Shown: piece by piece, positions 48,964 through 59,074 of the stretch
Numbering within the stretch: position 1 is the first letter of the stretch
How the letters are laid out: every line of letters begins with the position of its first letter
Assembly: GCA_021792135.1 (NCBI GenBank)
Contig: JAJYVF010000008.1
Coordinates: 1-64,000 of the forward strand
Length of the DNA stretch: 64,000 nt
Reading direction: 5' to 3'
Source: Acidobacteriota bacterium
GTDB taxonomy: Bacteria > Acidobacteriota > Terriglobia > Terriglobales > Acidobacteriaceae
Position numbers and translations under genes: made by a program
The notes under the pieces: generated by a model
The model's database searches: none
What the model was told of the DNA's origin: nothing
The model's input: only the letters and a program-made list of their open reading frames with translations

Positions 48964-50127
48964 TCATCGCTGCGCCGGAAGTTCTGTGTGCATCCGGCAG
49001 GTGATGCGGGCGATCTGCAGCTCTTCCTCGCTGGTAAATGCCCGCACCGCGGAGCACCGGGCCGGATCGCCGCTGGTGATTCCCAGGAACTCCAGCCCCT
49101 CGCAGATGCGATTGCGAACGAACCCGCTGTGCTCGCCAATGCCGCCGGTGAAGATCAGCATGTCGAGGCCGCCGAGTTCCGCCGCATAAGCGCCGATCTG
49201 CTTGCGCACCGCCAGCGAGAAGACCTCAATGGCCAGCTGCGCCTTCTCGTCGCCGCGAGCAGCGCATTCCTCCAGCAGACGCATATCCGACTCGCCGCCG
49301 GAAAGCGCGCCCAGACCGGAGTCGCGATTCAGCAGCGACTCCAGTTCGTCGGCTGTCAGGTGCTCGGTGCGCATGAGAAAGAGCAGGATCCCCGGATCGA
49401 AATCACCGCTGCGGGTGGCCATGGGAATGCCGCCCACCGGAGTCATGCCCATGCTGGTATCGATGGAGCGCCCCTGGCGCAGAGCGACGAGGCTGGCGCC
49501 CGCGCCCAGATGGGCACAGACCACCCGCTCCGGCAGTTCGGATCCCATCCTGTGCACGATGGATTCGTAGGAAAGGCCGTGGAATCCGAAGCGCTCCACG
49601 CCCATGTCGTAGAGACGCTGGGGTAACGCGAAATGCCGCGCCGCTTCCGGCATGGTGCGGTGAAAGGCCGTATCGAAGCAGGCATACTGCGGGATGCCGG
49701 GCAAAAGCCCTTCGGTTTCGCGGACCAGCCTGACCGCTGCCGGGATGTGTACCGGCGCAAAATGGACCGCAGCCAGCAGCTTCTCAATCAGTGCTTCCGT
49801 GATTGGCTGATGCTCGCGTACGTGCGGCCCGCCATGGACCATGCGGTGGCCGATGGCTCCCGGCCGGTAGCCCCCAAGGCGAGCCATGGCGTCCAGGATC
49901 TCCCGGAGGGCGTGCCCCTGCGAGCTGAGGGCATAGGCCTCGTCCAGCAGCACGGCTCCGGCGGCATCCCTGAGCTGCAATCGCCCATTCGCGTGTCCGA
50001 TCCCGCTGGCCCCGCCGGCCAACAGCATCTGAGGATCGCATTCGCCAGCCGGATGCCGGTACAGGCCGAACTTCAGCGAGGACGACCCGCTGTTGACGGC
50101 GAGGATCAGTTCGTCTGAGCCGCTCAC
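48964..50127 (-). CDS. ackA: Acetate kinase
   Basis: A 387-residue enzyme converting acetyl phosphate and ADP to acetate and ATP. Visible are the N-terminal [29 protein letters not shown], active-site [27 protein letters not shown] and [13 protein letters not shown]. The GTG at 50127 overlaps the phosphoketolase TGA (GTGA); a GTG three codons upstream (50136) is also possible. Gene pairing with phosphoketolase explains its role. Confidence 0.96.
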   Translation of the reverse strand: MSGSDELILAVNSGSSSLKFGLYRHPAGECDPQMLLAGGASGIGHANGRLQLRDAAGAVLLDEAYALSSQGHALREILDAMARLGGYRPGAIGHRMVHGGPHVREHQPITEALIEKLLAAVHFAPVHIPAAVRLVRETEGLLPGIPQYACFDTAFHRTMPEAARHFALPQRLYDMGVERFGFHGLSYESIVHRMGSELPERVVCAHLGAGASLVALRQGRSIDTSMGMTPVGGIPMATRSGDFDPGILLFLMRTEHLTADELESLLNRDSGLGALSGGESDMRLLEECAARGDEKAQLAIEVFSLAVRKQIGAYAAELGGLDMLIFTGGIGEHSGFVRNRICEGLEFLGITSGDPARCSAVRAFTSEEELQIARITCRMHTELPAQR

Positions 50128-52538
50128 TCCGGCCACGTCCAGTCGCGGATTTCCTGCCGGTCGATGCCGTGGTCATGCGCGTACTCAAGGCTCTGGGTGA
50201 TCTGGTCGCGCAGCCACTCCTGCGCGTGCGACCCGATATTCCGCAGCCGCGGCACCCGGTCGATGACGTCGATCGCCAGGTTGAAGCGGCTTACGTTGTT
50301 CACAATCGCCAGTTCCAGCGGCGTATTGATGTTGCCCTGCTCCTTGTATCCGCGTACGTGGATGCTGTCGTGATTGCGCCGCCGGTACGTGAGCCGGTGA
50401 ATGAGCAGCGGATAGCCGTGAAAGTTGAAAATCACCGGCTTATCGCGCGTAAAGAGCGAGTCGAAATCGGCGTCCGACAGCCCGTGCGGATGCTCGCTTG
50501 CGGGCTGCAGCCGGAAAAGATCGACCACGTTGACGAATCGCAGCTTCAGATCGGGGAAGCGCTCCCGCAGAATGGCTGCGGCCGCGAGCGCCTCCATGGT
50601 GGCGATGTCCCCGGCACAGGCCAGCACCACATCCGGATCGGCACTGTTGTCCGTGCTCGCCCAATTCCAGATGCCGATCCCCTTCGTGCAGTGCAGGACC
50701 GCTTCGTCCATGCTGAGGTACTGGAGGTGCGGCTGCTTGTCAGAGACGATGACGTTGACGTAGTCGCTGCTGCGCAGGCAGTGGTCGACCACGCTGAGCA
50801 GGCAGTTGGCGTCCGGCGGCAGATAGATGCGCGTGACCTCGGCGCTCTTGTTGGCCACCACGTCCAGGAAGCCGGGATCCTGATGCGAAAAGCCGTTGTG
50901 ATCCTGCCGCCACACGACTGAAGTAATGAGCAGATTGATGGAGGAAACAGCAGCGCGCCAGCGAAGCTCCTTCTTGGACTTCTCCAGCCACTTTGCGTGC
51001 TGGTTGAACATGGAGTCGATGACGTGGACGAAGGCCTCGTAGGTCGAAAAGAATCCGTGGCGCCCGGTCAGCACGTAGCCTTCGAACCAGCCCTCCAGCG
51101 TGTGCTCGCTCAGCATCTCCATCACGCGGCCTGTGGGCGCGATCTGCGTCCCGTCGGCGTCTTCGGGTTTGATTTCTTCCATCCAGGTCTTCGGGCTGGC
51201 CTCGTAGATCGCCTGCAGGTGGTTGGAGGCCGTCTCATCTGGTCCGAAGACGCGGAAGTTATCCGGGTTATTCTTCATCACATCGCGCAGGAACTTCCCC
51301 GTAATCTCCGCCGACCCCGCATACTCCGCACCCGGCCTCTTCACCTTGTACGCGTAGTCACGAAAATCCGGCATGCGCAGCGGACGCCGCAGCACGCCGC
51401 CGTTGGCATGCGGGTTGGCCGTCATGCGCCGTTGCCCTTTGGGCGCCAGAGCGCGCAGCTCCGCAACCGGCGTGCCCTTCTCGTCGAACAGATCCTCGGG
51501 TCTATAGCTGCGCAGCCAATCTTCCAGCTGGCGGAGGTGGCTGGGATTCTCCGCCACGTCGAGGATCGGCACCTGGTGCGCCCGCCAGAAGCCCTCGACT
51601 TTGTGACCGTCCACTTCCTTGGGTCCCGTCCAGCCCTTTGGGGTCCGCAGCACGATCATCGGCCAGCGTGGATAACCGTGCGGCCCGCCCGTGAGCTTGC
51701 CTTCCTGCCGGGCTTCGCGCTGAATGGTGCGAATCTCGCCGATGCATCTCTCCAGCGTTGCCGCCATCAGCTGATGCATGGTGTGCGGATCGTTGCCTTC
51801 GACAAAATGCGGATTCCACCCGTAGCCGCCAAAAAGCCATTCGAGTTCCCGGTGCGGAATGCGTCCGAGGATCGTGGGGTTCGCGATCTTGTATCCGTTC
51901 AGGTGGAGCACCGGCAGCACCGCACCGTCGTGGACCGGGTTGAGAAATTTGTTGCTGTGCCACGATGTCGCCATCGGCCCGGTTTCCGCTTCGCCGTCGC
52001 CGACCACGCAGGTCACAATCAGATCCGGATTGTCGAAGGCCGCGCCAAAGGCGTGCGAAAGGCTGTAGCCCAGCTCCCCGCCTTCGTGAATCGAGCCGGG
52101 TGTTTCCGGCGTGCAGTGGCTGCCGATCCCGCCCGGAAAGGAAAATTCCCGGAAGAACCTGCGCATTCCCTCCAGGTCCTGGCTCTTGTCCGGATAAATC
52201 TCCGAGTAGGTCCCCTCCATCCACGCATGCGACAACATGGAGGGCGCGCCATGCCCTGGCCCGGCAACGTAGATCATGTTCAGGTCGTGTTTGCGGATCA
52301 GCCGGTTCAGATGTACCCAGAGGAAGGTCTGCCCCGGATCCGAGCCCCAGTGCCCGAGCAGCCGCTTCTTGATGTGCTCCGGCTTGAGCGGCTCGCGCAG
52401 CAGAGGATTGTCGTAGAGGTAAATCATGCCGGCGCACAGGTAGTTGCATGCGCGCCAGTAGGCATTCATCAGATGGAGTTCTTCAGGGTTCAGAGCCTCG
52501 GCAGGGACGTGACGCGGGGCAGCGAGGGAAGCGGCCAT
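50124..52538 (-). CDS. xfp: Xylulose-5-phosphate/fructose-6-phosphate phosphoketolase
   Basis: An 804-residue thiamine-diphosphate enzyme that splits xylulose 5-phosphate (and often fructose 6-phosphate) to acetyl phosphate and glyceraldehyde 3- or erythrose 4-phosphate. Visible are [20 protein letters not shown], the TPP motif [20 protein letters not shown], the catalytic-region [20 protein letters not shown] and [16 protein letters not shown]. Length typical. ATG at 52538 with CGAGGTGCC upstream. The stop overlaps the acetate kinase start, so sugar phosphates are converted to acetate with ATP. Confidence 0.97.
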   Translation of the reverse strand: MAASLAAPRHVPAEALNPEELHLMNAYWRACNYLCAGMIYLYDNPLLREPLKPEHIKKRLLGHWGSDPGQTFLWVHLNRLIRKHDLNMIYVAGPGHGAPSMLSHAWMEGTYSEIYPDKSQDLEGMRRFFREFSFPGGIGSHCTPETPGSIHEGGELGYSLSHAFGAAFDNPDLIVTCVVGDGEAETGPMATSWHSNKFLNPVHDGAVLPVLHLNGYKIANPTILGRIPHRELEWLFGGYGWNPHFVEGNDPHTMHQLMAATLERCIGEIRTIQREARQEGKLTGGPHGYPRWPMIVLRTPKGWTGPKEVDGHKVEGFWRAHQVPILDVAENPSHLRQLEDWLRSYRPEDLFDEKGTPVAELRALAPKGQRRMTANPHANGGVLRRPLRMPDFRDYAYKVKRPGAEYAGSAEITGKFLRDVMKNNPDNFRVFGPDETASNHLQAIYEASPKTWMEEIKPEDADGTQIAPTGRVMEMLSEHTLEGWFEGYVLTGRHGFFSTYEAFVHVIDSMFNQHAKWLEKSKKELRWRAAVSSINLLITSVVWRQDHNGFSHQDPGFLDVVANKSAEVTRIYLPPDANCLLSVVDHCLRSSDYVNVIVSDKQPHLQYLSMDEAVLHCTKGIGIWNWASTDNSADPDVVLACAGDIATMEALAAAAILRERFPDLKLRFVNVVDLFRLQPASEHPHGLSDADFDSLFTRDKPVIFNFHGYPLLIHRLTYRRRNHDSIHVRGYKEQGNINTPLELAIVNNVSRFNLAIDVIDRVPRLRNIGSHAQEWLRDQITQSLEYAHDHGIDRQEIRDWTWPE

Positions 52539-52624
52539 AAGGCACCTCGATTCTCCGTTGGGAGAAAAAAACTTCTGGATAAAGGGTAGGATGCGCGCGG
52601 GGGTGTGTCCAGGCGAGAGGCCGA

Positions 52625-54418
52625 TCAGAAATTTTCGACAGGCGAAAGGTCTGCGATTTCCAGCTCGATCCCTCCGAACTCAGGATGATCGTTGTACCGA
52701 AGCCGATAGGCGAGGTCCACGACGGAATCGATGCCAATCTGCAGTTCGCGAATGCGCGCGGCCAGATTCCACCCCACAGCGGAGATGGTTAATCCCTGCG
52801 CTACGCGCAGACGCACGTGGATGCCCTTCATGAATCGAGGCGGCGCTGCGATGCGAACTCTGCGTGCAATGAACACTGGCTCTTCGTTGCCCATGCCAAA
52901 GGGCTCCAGCCGGCGCAGCCAGGAAAACAGCGCCGGCGTGACGCGGTCGAGCGGCAGCTCGGCATGGCACTCGAGCGGTACGCCGAGGTCCTCTTCCGGC
53001 AAATGATCGACGGCCCAGGCGCAGAGCCGCGATCGCAGCTCCTCCACGCGCTCCGAAGGCAGAGAGAACCCGACCGCATGCGCATGCCCGCCGAAGCGCG
53101 TGAAAATCTCGTGACAGCTCTCGATGGCTTCGAGCAGATGAAACCCGGCAATCGACCGGCCCGATCCGTGCGCCTCGCCATTCTCCCGCGTGACCACTAC
53201 CGCGGGCTTGCCCGTCTGGTCGACGATGCGCGAGGCCACAATTCCAATGACACCGCGATGCCAGCCGTCGCCGTCCATCACGATGCAGCGTGCTTCCTGG
53301 AAGCAGGGCTCTTCCAGCCGCTCGGCAACGGTTGTGAGGATCGCCGCTTCCGCGTCACGGCGCTCCTGGTTCAGACGCTCCAGCTTCTGCGCAAGCTCGC
53401 GGGCTCGCTCGGCATCGCGCGTGGTGAAAAGCTCGATCACCTCCGAGGCCACATCCATGCGCCCCGCGGCGTTGATCCGCGGAGCCAGACGAAAGGCCAC
53501 ATCGACAGGAGTGAGCGGCCGCTGCGCCGTATCGATCTGCGCTTCGAGCATCAGAGCGCGCAACCCCAGCCCCACCGGCCTCCGCAGCTCGGCCAGCCCC
53601 AGCGCCACAAAGGCGCGATTCTCGCCCAGCAGCGGGACAGCATCCGCAACGGTGGCGATGGCCAGCATCTTCAGGAATGACGGCAGAATCTTTTTCCGGG
53701 CGCGCTCGTAATCCCACGCCTCCAGCAGCGCCTGCGAAAGCTTGAACGCCACGCCAGCGCCACAAAGATACCGGCACGCATACTCGCAGCCCTCCTGATT
53801 GGGATTGAGAACGGCCAGCGCACGCGGTACGCCCAGCTCCGGCGCGGGCAGATGGTGATCGGTGACGATCAGATCCAGCCCCAGCTCCGCCGCAGCCTCG
53901 GCCGCGGCAAAGGCGCGGATCCCCGTATCGACACTGATCACCAGGCGAACGCCTTCGCGGGCAGCGATTTCCAGATTCTCACGCTGCATGCCGTAGCCTT
54001 CGCGCACACGGTGTGGGATGTGGAAGCGAACGGTGCCGCCCATCATCTCGATGGCGGTCTTCAGCAGAACCGTCGCCGTGGTGCCGTCGACGTCATAATC
54101 CCCATAGATCAGGACCGGCTCCCGCACCGCGATCGCCTGTCGAATGCGCGCCACGGCGCGATCCATGTCCAGCATCGTGAAGGGATCGAGCAGGTGTTCA
54201 ATTGCAGGGCTCAGAAACCGGTCAGCGTCGGCAGCGCTCCGGATCCCGCGTGCCGCCAGCAGCTCGGCGACCAGCAGGGGGACCGCGGCTTCGCGGGCGA
54301 GAGACGCGGCTTCTTCAACCCTCGGGGGAGCGAGCAGCCAGTGTGTGGCGGGGGCAGATCGTTTCGGAGGTGATTTCAGCGTTGTCGCCAGGGGTTTGGC
54401 GGCTTCGGGTGCACTCAC
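52625..54418 (-). CDS. recJ: Single-stranded-DNA-specific exonuclease RecJ
   Basis: A 597-residue 5'-3' exonuclease of recombination and mismatch repair. DHH phosphoesterase motifs are visible: [42 protein letters not shown]. Then DHHA1-like [20 protein letters not shown] and [17 protein letters not shown] followed by [12 protein letters not shown]. The GTG start at 54418 overlaps the stop (TGA) of the upstream unknown gene by 3 bases. Confidence 0.97.
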   Translation of the reverse strand: MSAPEAAKPLATTLKSPPKRSAPATHWLLAPPRVEEAASLAREAAVPLLVAELLAARGIRSAADADRFLSPAIEHLLDPFTMLDMDRAVARIRQAIAVREPVLIYGDYDVDGTTATVLLKTAIEMMGGTVRFHIPHRVREGYGMQRENLEIAAREGVRLVISVDTGIRAFAAAEAAAELGLDLIVTDHHLPAPELGVPRALAVLNPNQEGCEYACRYLCGAGVAFKLSQALLEAWDYERARKKILPSFLKMLAIATVADAVPLLGENRAFVALGLAELRRPVGLGLRALMLEAQIDTAQRPLTPVDVAFRLAPRINAAGRMDVASEVIELFTTRDAERARELAQKLERLNQERRDAEAAILTTVAERLEEPCFQEARCIVMDGDGWHRGVIGIVASRIVDQTGKPAVVVTRENGEAHGSGRSIAGFHLLEAIESCHEIFTRFGGHAHAVGFSLPSERVEELRSRLCAWAVDHLPEEDLGVPLECHAELPLDRVTPALFSWLRRLEPFGMGNEEPVFIARRVRIAAPPRFMKGIHVRLRVAQGLTISAVGWNLAARIRELQIGIDSVVDLAYRLRYNDHPEFGGIELEIADLSPVENF

Positions 54419-54912
54419 GGCTCCTCGTCTTCATCCTCATCTTCGAAGACAATATCGCCGAGGCCCTCGACCGAGTCGAGAAGCTGCTCGTAATGCTGGT
54501 ACCACTCCGTCGAGGCCTCATAGAGAAACATGACGCCCTGATGGGGAAAGCCGAGCTGAAGGTGACCAACCTTGCCAATGTGCGCCACCAGCGCCTGAGC
54601 CTCATCCACCTCCGAGGAGCCGCTGTCGATTTCCAGCGTGTACTCCTGCTCCTGCACCTCCTCCATGAGCACCTCGAGGTCCTCCTTCTCGAGGACCACT
54701 TCGCTCATGGTGATAAAGGCCGCGCCCGCGGCCTTGGCGGTCTCGACGAAGTCCTTCCAGCTCTCCGGGTTGGCCTCGTCTTCCCAAAGGATCGACGGCA
54801 CATCCTCGCCGGCATGCCCGGGTATGCGACGCATGCCATGCCCCGCGATGAAGGCGATCATATCGTCCTTGGTGGAAGCCAGATTGTCCGGATGCATCGA
54901 GAGTGAGTTCAT
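54415..54912 (-). CDS. Acidic protein of unknown function, coupled to recJ
   Basis: A 165-residue soluble protein with a very acidic C-terminus ([12 protein letters not shown]). The body has alpha/beta content (IPSILWEDEANPESWKDFVE; YTLEIDSGSSEVDEAQALVA; LQLGFPHQGVMFLYEASTEW). I recognise no family. The stop overlaps the recJ GTG start (GTGA), and the start has a strong GGAGGTCGCCC. Coupling suggests a partner or regulator of RecJ, but this is inference; it could equally be a chance neighbour. Confidence 0.78.
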   Translation of the reverse strand: MNSLSMHPDNLASTKDDMIAFIAGHGMRRIPGHAGEDVPSILWEDEANPESWKDFVETAKAAGAAFITMSEVVLEKEDLEVLMEEVQEQEYTLEIDSGSSEVDEAQALVAHIGKVGHLQLGFPHQGVMFLYEASTEWYQHYEQLLDSVEGLGDIVFEDEDEDEEP

Positions 54913-54972
54913 GGGCGACCTCCAGTGTATCCGAACCTGGCCGCAACGCAGCGCGAGCTTCTCCCTGCTCGT

Positions 54973-57129
54973 CTATGGACCTGCCGGACGGCGCAGCTGC
55001 GCGGACTGCCGCGAAGAACCGGTCAGGGAATTGAGTGCGTCGATGACGACGCCGGGCGTCAGCACCTCCGGCAGCACCTGCGGTGCCGCCGCCGGATCTG
55101 CCGGATAGATGGCATAGGTGGGTACGCCGCTGCGCCCGAGCGCGGCCAGAGCATGCGTGATATCCGGATCCTCATTGGTCCAGTCCGCGCGCAGCAGCGC
55201 CGCCCCGCTGTCGCGCAGGCGTTGCTGCACATCGGCCCGGTCCAGGATGAGCCGTTCGTTCACCTGGCAGCTCAGGCACCAGCTTGCGGTAAAGTCCACG
55301 AACACCGGCTTCCCCTCGGCCCGATCCTGGGAAAGCAACTGCGGGCTGAAGGGCTGCCACATCGTTGCATGCCCTGAGCCCTGTTCCTCCGCACCCTTCC
55401 CTGCCGTTGCCGTCGCGGGTCTGTTCCCGCCCAGGGTTTGCACGGTCACCGCCGAGAGTGCCACGGCCGCTGCGATCACCGCCACCGCCACCACACCGGC
55501 CGCGTTGCGGCCCGGCCAGCGGCCCAGCACCCAGCCCGCGACCGCCAGCAGCAGGAAAGCAGCAAGCAGCCCCATCAGCGCGTTGGCCCCGGCGACCCGT
55601 GTAAACACCCACACCAGCCAAATCACGGTGAGGAAGATGGGAATCGACACCGCCTGCTTCAGCACCTCCATCCAGGCTCCCGGCTTCGGCAGCAGCCGTA
55701 TCCAGCCCGGCCTGTACGCCAGCAGCAGATACGGCACAGCCAACCCCAGTGCCAGGGCTGTAAATACCGCAAAGCTCACCGCGGCGGAATGCGCGAGAGC
55801 ATAGCCCACCGCCGCTCCCATGAATGGCGCGGTGCATGGCGTAGCTACCACCACCGCCAGCACACCCGTGAAGAAGCTGCCCGCGAAGCCATGCTTTTCG
55901 GCCAGCGATCCGCCTGCGCTGGTCAGCGACAGGCCCATCTCAAACTGACCGGCCAGCGTGAGACCCAGGAAGAAAAGCAGCATGGTAATGAGCGCGAGGA
56001 AAATGGGCGACTGGAACTGGAATCCCCAGCCCAGTTGCTGCCCCGCGGCCCGCAGCGCCAGCAGCACTGCCACCACGGCCCAGAACGAAACCAGAATTCC
56101 CAGTGTGTAAACCCAGCCGTGCGCGCGCAGCCGCCCACGCCTCTGCTGCGACGACTGCACCAGCGCCAGCCCCTTGATGAAGAGCACCGGGAAGACGCAG
56201 GGCATCAGGTTCAGCAGCATCCCGCCCAGAAACGCGAACCCCGCCGCCGTGGCAATCCCGCGCCATGCGGAGTCACTGGCGGCCAGCCTGCCTGGCGTCG
56301 CGTGAATCTCGTATGCCGCGCCATCCGGCAGCTCGAGCACCCCGTTCAGCTGCCCTGGCAAGCCCTGGATGTTCTCGTCTTTCGTGAGCGTAAGCTGCAC
56401 ACCATTCGCGAGCGGCCTGACCGGCTGTGGTGCGGCGTTGGCAACAACCGTCTGATCCAGGGGGAAAAACTGTGCTCCCGTCTCTTTGATCCCGGTCTGC
56501 ACATCGAGCACAAAGCCCTTGCGGCTTTGCTGGAAATGCGCCGCATCGGCGGCAGGGAGCGGCTTCGGCAGCCTGGACTCAAAGGCCGCGATCCGGCTCT
56601 GAGCGGCGGCATCGGTTCCGGGGGCTGGCGGCGCGCTCGCAAGGGCCTGACGCGTTAGACCCAGGTCGGCTTTACCGGGAAGACACACGGCGCGGCAAAC
56701 CAGCCAGCGCAGATGCGCGCCGATGACGGCCTGGGCCTGCGCGGGGTGGAAATCCGCCGCCACTTTCATCGGGACGGGCAAAACTACCTCATTCTCGTAG
56801 CCGAAGTCCATCAGCGGCCCGAGCGGCAGCCTCTGCGGGGCAGGGAACTGCATCGGGCCCGCGCTCACGCCCGCCGGCAGCTCCCATTTCGCCGTAGGCG
56901 GCTCGCCGGAATCTCCCGCGTTAATCCAGTAGACATGCCAGCCCGGCTCCATGCGGAAGTCGAGCCCGGCGGTGAAGTTCTGATTCGGATAAATCTGCGC
57001 AGGCGGAACAAGCAGCGAGACGGTGACGTGCGGCGCCGCGACCTCGGCCGGTGCCGGTGCCTGCGCCCAGGTCGCGGCGCCGCAACCGAAGGCGACCAGA
57101 AACGCCCATACTCGGAAGAATCTGCCCAT
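54973..57129 (-). CDS. DsbD/ScsB-like thiol:disulfide interchange protein
   Basis: A 718-residue protein with a signal peptide (VWAFLVAFGCGAATWAQAPA). Periplasmic N-terminal domain with CRAVCLPG (two Cys), then eight or so membrane segments holding the electron-carrying Cys in NLMPCVFPV and VATPCTAPF, and a C-terminal thioredoxin domain with CLSC in FTASWCLSCQVNE. It carries reducing power from the cytosol to periplasmic thiol proteins or to metal-stress partners. Nothing in the neighbourhood gives its client. Start ATG with AGGAGGAGAGCCTGAG. Confidence 0.95.
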   Translation of the reverse strand: MGRFFRVWAFLVAFGCGAATWAQAPAPAEVAAPHVTVSLLVPPAQIYPNQNFTAGLDFRMEPGWHVYWINAGDSGEPPTAKWELPAGVSAGPMQFPAPQRLPLGPLMDFGYENEVVLPVPMKVAADFHPAQAQAVIGAHLRWLVCRAVCLPGKADLGLTRQALASAPPAPGTDAAAQSRIAAFESRLPKPLPAADAAHFQQSRKGFVLDVQTGIKETGAQFFPLDQTVVANAAPQPVRPLANGVQLTLTKDENIQGLPGQLNGVLELPDGAAYEIHATPGRLAASDSAWRGIATAAGFAFLGGMLLNLMPCVFPVLFIKGLALVQSSQQRRGRLRAHGWVYTLGILVSFWAVVAVLLALRAAGQQLGWGFQFQSPIFLALITMLLFFLGLTLAGQFEMGLSLTSAGGSLAEKHGFAGSFFTGVLAVVVATPCTAPFMGAAVGYALAHSAAVSFAVFTALALGLAVPYLLLAYRPGWIRLLPKPGAWMEVLKQAVSIPIFLTVIWLVWVFTRVAGANALMGLLAAFLLLAVAGWVLGRWPGRNAAGVVAVAVIAAAVALSAVTVQTLGGNRPATATAGKGAEEQGSGHATMWQPFSPQLLSQDRAEGKPVFVDFTASWCLSCQVNERLILDRADVQQRLRDSGAALLRADWTNEDPDITHALAALGRSGVPTYAIYPADPAAAPQVLPEVLTPGVVIDALNSLTGSSRQSAQLRRPAGP

Positions 57130-57266
57130 TCTCAGGCTCTCCTCCTATTGTAGCCGCAACCAGAACCGGCCTCGGGCAAACATCCGGTGAACAGCCTCCA
57201 CATCCGCGGCCGTTTATAGGAGAATAGAGACGACACACACCCCGAAAAGACATAAGGACAGCCAAC

Positions 57267-58148
57267 TTGAGCGCCTCCACTCCCTCCCCTGCGGAATTAT
57301 CTGCCTCGCCTGCGATACGCGAAGTCGCCATCGCCCACAGCCCCGACTCCGACGACGCCTTCATGTTCTACGGCCTGGCCACGAACAAGGTTCGGGTCCC
57401 GGGATACAAGTTCAGCCACGTTCTCTCCGATATCGAGACGCTGAACCAGCGCGCCATCCGCGAGGCTTTCTACGACGTCACTGCAGTCTCGTTCCACGCC
57501 TATCCGTATATGCAGGACAACTACGCGCTGATGGCCTGCGGAGGCTCGGTCGGCGAAGGCTATGGGCCGATGATCATCGCGACGCGGCAGTACGATCTCC
57601 AGGAAATTCGCAGAGTTCGCATCGCCGTGCCGGGAACGCTGACCACCGCGTATCTGGCGCTGAAGCTGTTTGCGCCGGAAATCGAGACAGCCGTCCTCCC
57701 CTTCGATCAGATCATTCCCCAGGTGCTGGCGGGCAATTTCCATGCGGGCCTGATCATCCACGAAGGCCAGCTCACCTGGGCGCGCAGCGGGCTGTGCCGG
57801 ATTCTCGATCTGGGCGAGTGGTGGCGCGAACAGACGCGTCTGCCCCTGCCGCTCGGCGGCAATGCGATTCGCCGCTCCCTGGGTGACCAGGTGATGCTCA
57901 CCGTGACCCGCGCCCTCCGCGACAGCATCCAGCACGGACTCGACCACCGCGGCGAAGCGCTGGCCTATGCCATGCAATTTGCCCGTGACCTCGACACCAG
58001 CCTCGCCGACAAATTCGTCGGCATGTATGTGAACGAGCGCACGCTGAACTATGGCGACGACGGGCGCGAGGCGATTCGCCGTCTGCTCGAAATGGGACAC
58101 GAGCGCGGCATCATTCCGCACCCCATCCGCGTCGATTTTGTCGGTTGA
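57267..58148 (+). CDS. mqnD: 1,4-dihydroxy-6-naphthoate synthase
   Basis: A 293-residue enzyme of the futalosine menaquinone pathway. Signature IAHSPDSDDAFMFYGLATNK at the N-terminus, then FSHVLSDIETLNQRA, VSFHAYPYMQDNYALMACGG, and FHAGLIIHEGQLTW. The substrate-binding fold resembles a periplasmic binding protein. TTG start at 57267 is preferred because AAGGAC lies at the right distance; no ATG stands before the conserved N-terminus. It implies menaquinone is made by this route. Confidence 0.93.
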   Translation: MSASTPSPAELSASPAIREVAIAHSPDSDDAFMFYGLATNKVRVPGYKFSHVLSDIETLNQRAIREAFYDVTAVSFHAYPYMQDNYALMACGGSVGEGYGPMIIATRQYDLQEIRRVRIAVPGTLTTAYLALKLFAPEIETAVLPFDQIIPQVLAGNFHAGLIIHEGQLTWARSGLCRILDLGEWWREQTRLPLPLGGNAIRRSLGDQVMLTVTRALRDSIQHGLDHRGEALAYAMQFARDLDTSLADKFVGMYVNERTLNYGDDGREAIRRLLEMGHERGIIPHPIRVDFVG

Positions 58149-58161
58149 AGAGCGGCGGTTC

Positions 58162-59004
58162 TTATTGGGGCGGCGACGGGAGCGGCGGGTTCGTTGCCGC
58201 CGGCAGGGGCTTCTCGGGAGGAGCTTCCGGATTCACGATGTGCACGCGGTAGTCGGCGAAGGTGCTGGCTGTGGCCGCCGTCACCCGTCCCTTGTCGTTC
58301 ATCAGCACCGTCCAGACCATGTATTGCGCCGGGTTGTTGCGGTCGGCGAACGTGACTTCGCGGGTGTGATGCTCTTCCGAGATGCGAAGATTGGGCGCCG
58401 GAGCACGCACCAGCGCCGGTTCGGCGTTCTCCCGGTTGGGGACCTGGGGCTCGGCGCCCACAATCTCCGCGTAGCACATGGCCAGCTGCAGCCACGGCCC
58501 GTCGGGCTGGACCGCCCTCCCGGCGATCTGCTCCGGAACGCTCGTATTGAAAACCGTCATGCTTCTCGGGCTTCCGGCCGCCGACTGAAACGGAATGGCG
58601 TTGTGGTAGAGCACCGGAACCACGCGCACCCGGCCCTTTCCGCGCGGTACCACCGCGGTAAAGAGCGATTCCGCGCCATTGCGTGACCGGCTGCGATAAT
58701 GCAGCAGCAGATGGTCGGGCATGTCGGGACAGAGGACCTGATCGTAGTCCCAGCGTCCGGTACCGAGATCGTAGCCAAAGAAGTCTGCCTCGCGTGCGAT
58801 CTCCTGCCGTTTGGCGCGCAGCAGCGCTTTGTCCGCGGGGTCCATTTGCTCGGCGGAACGCGTGGCGGCGCTGACGAACCCTGCGCCGGAGTCGCCTGTT
58901 GTCTGCGCAACGGCGGGCATGCAGCCCGCAGCCACCACCGCCAGGCAGCAGACGCCGGGCGCCGCCTTCCTCATCGTCTCAAAGCAGCCCCTGAACCATC
59001 CCAT
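58162..59004 (-). CDS. Secreted protein of unknown function
   Basis: A 280-residue protein with a signal peptide (MRKAAPGVCCLAVVAAGCMP). No recognised domain. Residues about 50-110 (RAKRQEIAREADFFGYDLGT; WDYDQVLCPDMPDHLLLHYR) and a later mixed region (PAQYMVWTVLMNDKGRVTAA) suggest a small alpha/beta domain; the Pro-rich end (PLPAATNPPLPSPPQ) is low complexity. Start could be 59004 or the ATG at 58974 (MRKAAPG). It is convergent with mqnD and follows a terminator of the upstream gene. Confidence 0.75.
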   Translation of the reverse strand: MGWFRGCFETMRKAAPGVCCLAVVAAGCMPAVAQTTGDSGAGFVSAATRSAEQMDPADKALLRAKRQEIAREADFFGYDLGTGRWDYDQVLCPDMPDHLLLHYRSRSRNGAESLFTAVVPRGKGRVRVVPVLYHNAIPFQSAAGSPRSMTVFNTSVPEQIAGRAVQPDGPWLQLAMCYAEIVGAEPQVPNRENAEPALVRAPAPNLRISEEHHTREVTFADRNNPAQYMVWTVLMNDKGRVTAATASTFADYRVHIVNPEAPPEKPLPAATNPPLPSPPQ

Positions 59005-59024
59005 TCGATTTTCACTCTAGCAGT

Positions 59025-59054
59025 AAAAACGGGCAGCCGTTTGGGGCTGCCCGT
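59025..59054 (-). terminator. Rho-independent terminator of the TPR-like gene
   Basis: Perfect 10-base stem ACGGGCAGCC (59029-59038) with GGCTGCCCGT (59045-59054) and a 6-base loop, followed on the minus strand by TTTTTAC. It stands 20 bases after the stop codon of the gene ending at 59075. Confidence 0.9.
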
Positions 59055-59074
59055 CCGTTGTGCGGGAGAAGTTC

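Noticed and set aside
52551-52566. Hairpin TTCTCC/GGAGAA upstream of the phosphoketolase gene
   Set aside because: On the minus strand the T run comes before, not after the hairpin, so it is not a terminator. It may only be a leader hairpin.
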